Shown here: positions 6,001 through 7,134 of the stretch, piece by piece
Layout of the letters: every line of letters starts with the position of its first letter
How positions within the stretch are numbered: position 1 is the stretch's first letter
Source of the DNA: Candidatus Zhuqueibacterota bacterium
GTDB lineage: Bacteria; KSB1; UBA2214
Assembly (NCBI GenBank): GCA_022706175.1
Contig: JAKJDB010000126.1
Coordinates: 1 to 7,134, forward strand
DNA length: 7,134 nucleotides
Direction: 5' to 3'
Position numbers and translations under genes: made by a program
The notes under the pieces: model-generated
What the model was told of the DNA's origin: nothing
What the model saw: only the letters and a program-made list of their open reading frames with translations
Databases searched by the model: none

Positions 6001-7134
6001 GTGGCGGCGAAACGCTGATAGGGCGAATTCCAATACAGATTGCTGATGCGGAGATATTCGTCGAAAGCCTGCTGCGTCTGCTTGAGTTTGGTGTCCATGG
6101 TCAAGGCCATGTTCCAATGGATCAGCGCGGCGCTCGAGTCTGCGGCAAAGCCGTCCAGATATTTCCGGCTCTGCAGCACGGCCTGCTGAAAAAACTCGAT
6201 CTGGCCGGTCTCCTGGCCGCGGTTCAGCAGCACGGTGATGTTGTCGCGCAACGCGCTCTCGACCTGCAGCAGCGCCCGTTTGCGCACCGCGGCGTCCGTA
6301 TTCCGGTTCCACCAGTCGCTGCCTTGGCCGTAGGTAGTGTACAGGAGCTCGCGGCTGCGAAAGGCCTGCGCCTGATCCTCCAGGCGGCGATAACACTGTA
6401 CGATGCGGTTCTGCACCACCGGCGCCAGCGCATCGTTCGGATACAGCGTCAGCAGCAGGGTGAACGCCTGCAGCGCGTTGGGATAATCCTCTTTTTCGTT
6501 GAAATAGGCGTCGCCGATGCGCTTGAGCACCTGAACGCCATAGTCGCGGCCGCCGATTTTTTGCAGATACTCGGCCGCCCGGTTCGCGCCGCCGTAATCC
6601 AGGAACGAAAGGCCGATGTATTCCACGGATTCATCCGCCAGAGAGGGGTTGGTGAATTTCTGCTGCGGATCGAACTGCCGGGCTTTTTCGATATCATCGG
6701 CGAGCCGGGTAAAATAAGAGATCGCCCGCGGATAGTCGTTGATCCGGTAGTAACACCAGCCCAAGCGATACAGGGCTTCGTTGTAGCGCGGACTGTCGTA
6801 AAAGGGAAGGATGCGTTCGAAATAGGTGATGGCGGTCTCCACCGCATTCACCGGCGGATTAAAGTAATACTCGCCCAGTCGCATCAGCGCATCCGGCATG
6901 AGAGTGCTGCGCGGAAAATCATTCACCACTTTTTCATAAAACGCCCGGCTGCTGTCGGCAAAACCGGCCTCTTCCAGCAGAAAGCCGATGTTGAAAAAGG
7001 CATCGTCCACCAGATCGCTGTGGGGATATTTTTCGACCACCGACACATAGAGGTCCAAAGCCTTGCCGATGTTTTTCTGCGGCTCTGCGGGAGGCGTCGT
7101 TTGCTGGCCGCGTTCGTAGAGCGCGTAGAGGCGG
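3027..7134 (-). CDS. Very large TPR protein with C-terminal beta-sandwich (N-terminus beyond right edge)
   Basis: The frame is open from the right edge (7133) to TAA at 3029-3027, giving 1,368 visible residues. The TTG at 7058 is an ordinary Leu codon, because the frame continues upstream with coding-like sequence (RLYALYERG). Residues about 20-750 hold many TPR-type helix pairs, for example ALYRLGWCYYRINDYPRAIS, ALKYFNTLLRHFPGS and AAYLRGRHYHQLGQSGKALQ. They resemble the TolA-binding CpoB/YbgF style, with a charged non-repeat insert near 395-435. Residues about 750-1190 are helical without clear repeats. Residues about 1205-1360 switch to beta-rich sequence with FAGWAGADFDASLWSRV, FLRKFFTVAG and VGVYLNGELI, the signature pattern of galactose-binding-like jelly-roll domains. 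Any signal peptide is outside the window. The gene heads the visible operon, and the product is probably a periplasmic or outer-membrane scaffold for the downstream motor. Large TPR proteins (AgmK/GltI) also accompany the AglRQS motor in Myxococcus gliding, but orthology is not shown. Confidence 0.9.
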   Translation of the reverse strand, partial: RLYALYERGQQTTPPAEPQKNIGKALDLYVSVVEKYPHSDLVDDAFFNIGFLLEEAGFADSSRAFYEKVVNDFPRSTLMPDALMRLGEYYFNPPVNAVETAITYFERILPFYDSPRYNEALYRLGWCYYRINDYPRAISYFTRLADDIEKARQFDPQQKFTNPSLADESVEYIGLSFLDYGGANRAAEYLQKIGGRDYGVQVLKRIGDAYFNEKEDYPNALQAFTLLLTLYPNDALAPVVQNRIVQCYRRLEDQAQAFRSRELLYTTYGQGSDWWNRNTDAAVRKRALLQVESALRDNITVLLNRGQETGQIEFFQQAVLQSRKYLDGFAADSSAALIHWNMALTMDTKLKQTQQAFDEYLRISNLYWNSPYQRFAATNAVALARDAALEEIADAERAAQQTVSLADLQKETKNPQGVKFRERMKLEPHQLTTEEQRLAQAYDNYIKLFPHDPETPVFLANAGALYYHRHQYKEALKYFNTLLRHFPGSEEFAQARSAIMESYFGKADFRSAEIIARRIANSDVSEETKTRARRRLAESIYLAAEMLAEDNKHLEAGNEYRRVVTEAPNSTFADLALFNAALEFDKANEYNRAIETYGVLLTTQPKSAYVLDAQNNLAFDYVELRDYRNAALTYERLASIQTDTLKARDALYNAALYYARSEDWESAIKINRSFLQRFPTDEYADDAAFDIAIYYQRMNEQEKSLDALSAFIKKFPESPRTVEAAYLRGRHYHQLGQSGKALQEFLQAAGLSETLHRKGLDRNDFYAAESEFAIAAIQTEAFDAIAFRLPSADLAAAKEQKKELLLEIVRRLGNCAGYGTPRVYEATHLVGVAYQRFAETWAAQELPEMESNRRIVAQKEINDAAVVLSERAAVVFRNAIKGLSRLKESYYQDLIKGLTDSAQVSATVSQDSLLRIADKWIDRSKERLTEVYYNMGEWRYQSALAVQNAPVPKGLNDLQRLVYQKQLLQIGAIPLLQQTLASHQANILSADSMGYDSPWVALSRQKLLAAHSAIPKGFSRLAIEGLATLSNQFINYSNVIYSGRSLEDQLDVLAAYAKDMSNMVDFSQAIMDSALAGFRQTLLTLPRWRVEETTTAAFQDSLLSRVVQFADRCELVAADAKERAALAGRRFSQTEDPIFEEALFTFDSNRSTLRHVEKEVLERGYGLSKEFAVNSLASKDVLTLLVAVDPENYATAMNLNVEEQLTVSDTTWRAASTSFAGWAGADFDASLWSRVAAADPLDRRAVWLLEPVSDPSDSLVVRLIPVPRMFLRKFFTVAGLPVRGWVSFPAAHAVGVYLNGELIRQTHGAEQGNKMMEVELTDGLVSGQNLLALEVVKGEGRPPSFQVELRVRQVAGWERSSAMHARQR

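Noticed and set aside
5557..6396. 279-codon minus-strand frame inside the TPR gene
   Set aside because: It is an alternate frame of the TPR coding sequence, rich in Arg/Gly/Ala/Pro. The TPR frame continues unbroken through it.
7056..7058. TTG as the start of the TPR protein
   Set aside because: The frame runs on without a stop to the window edge with coding-like sequence and no ribosome binding site at the TTG, so the gene is truncated by the window.

Overview
The window is a GC-rich bacterial segment in which every supported gene lies on the minus strand, so it is read from high to low coordinates. It encodes a proton-driven envelope complex of the ExbB/ExbD/TonB (TolQ/TolR/TolA, AglRQS) superfamily. 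The order, from upstream to downstream, is: a very large TPR protein (cut at its N-terminus by the right edge), a small predicted secreted protein of unknown family, a MotA/TolQ/ExbB channel protein, two different ExbD/TolR proteins, and a TonB/AgmX-like single-pass transducer (cut at its C-terminus by the left edge). No RNA genes, mobile elements, CRISPR arrays or integration signs are visible. No gap between genes exceeds about 90 bases.

The organism cannot be named from this sequence. One ExbB, two divergent ExbDs and a Gly/Ser/Ala-rich transducer beside a giant TPR protein is a pattern I associate with Gram-negative lineages that carry relatives of the Myxococcus Agl/Glt gliding machinery. 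These include deltaproteobacteria-like and KSB1/Calditrichota/FCB-like bacteria. This is inference from general family knowledge, not a database result. A diderm envelope is strongly implied.

Region by region: 7134-3027 encodes the TPR protein, with a helical middle and a C-terminal beta-sandwich. 3026-2936 is a short gap starting with a GC-rich hairpin. 2935-2591 encodes the small exported protein. 2610-2526 holds a plausible internal promoter and a strong ribosome binding site. 2525-1875, 1872-1336 and 1315-818 encode the ExbB and the two ExbDs, tightly packed. 817-733 is a gap with a second hairpin. 732-1 encodes the transducer, whose best start codon is ACG.

Likely working model: ExbB forms the inner-membrane stator. 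The two ExbDs form the peptidoglycan-side shaft, perhaps as a heterodimer. The TonB/AgmX-like protein carries the motion across the periplasm. The TPR and small proteins are envelope partners. The strongest oddity is that one ExbD has Asn (N25) where the proton-carrying transmembrane Asp is expected, while the other keeps Asp (D28). Other notable points are the ACG start, the unrecognised small protein at a fixed-looking place in the motor operon, and the apparent carbohydrate-binding-like fold at the end of the TPR protein.
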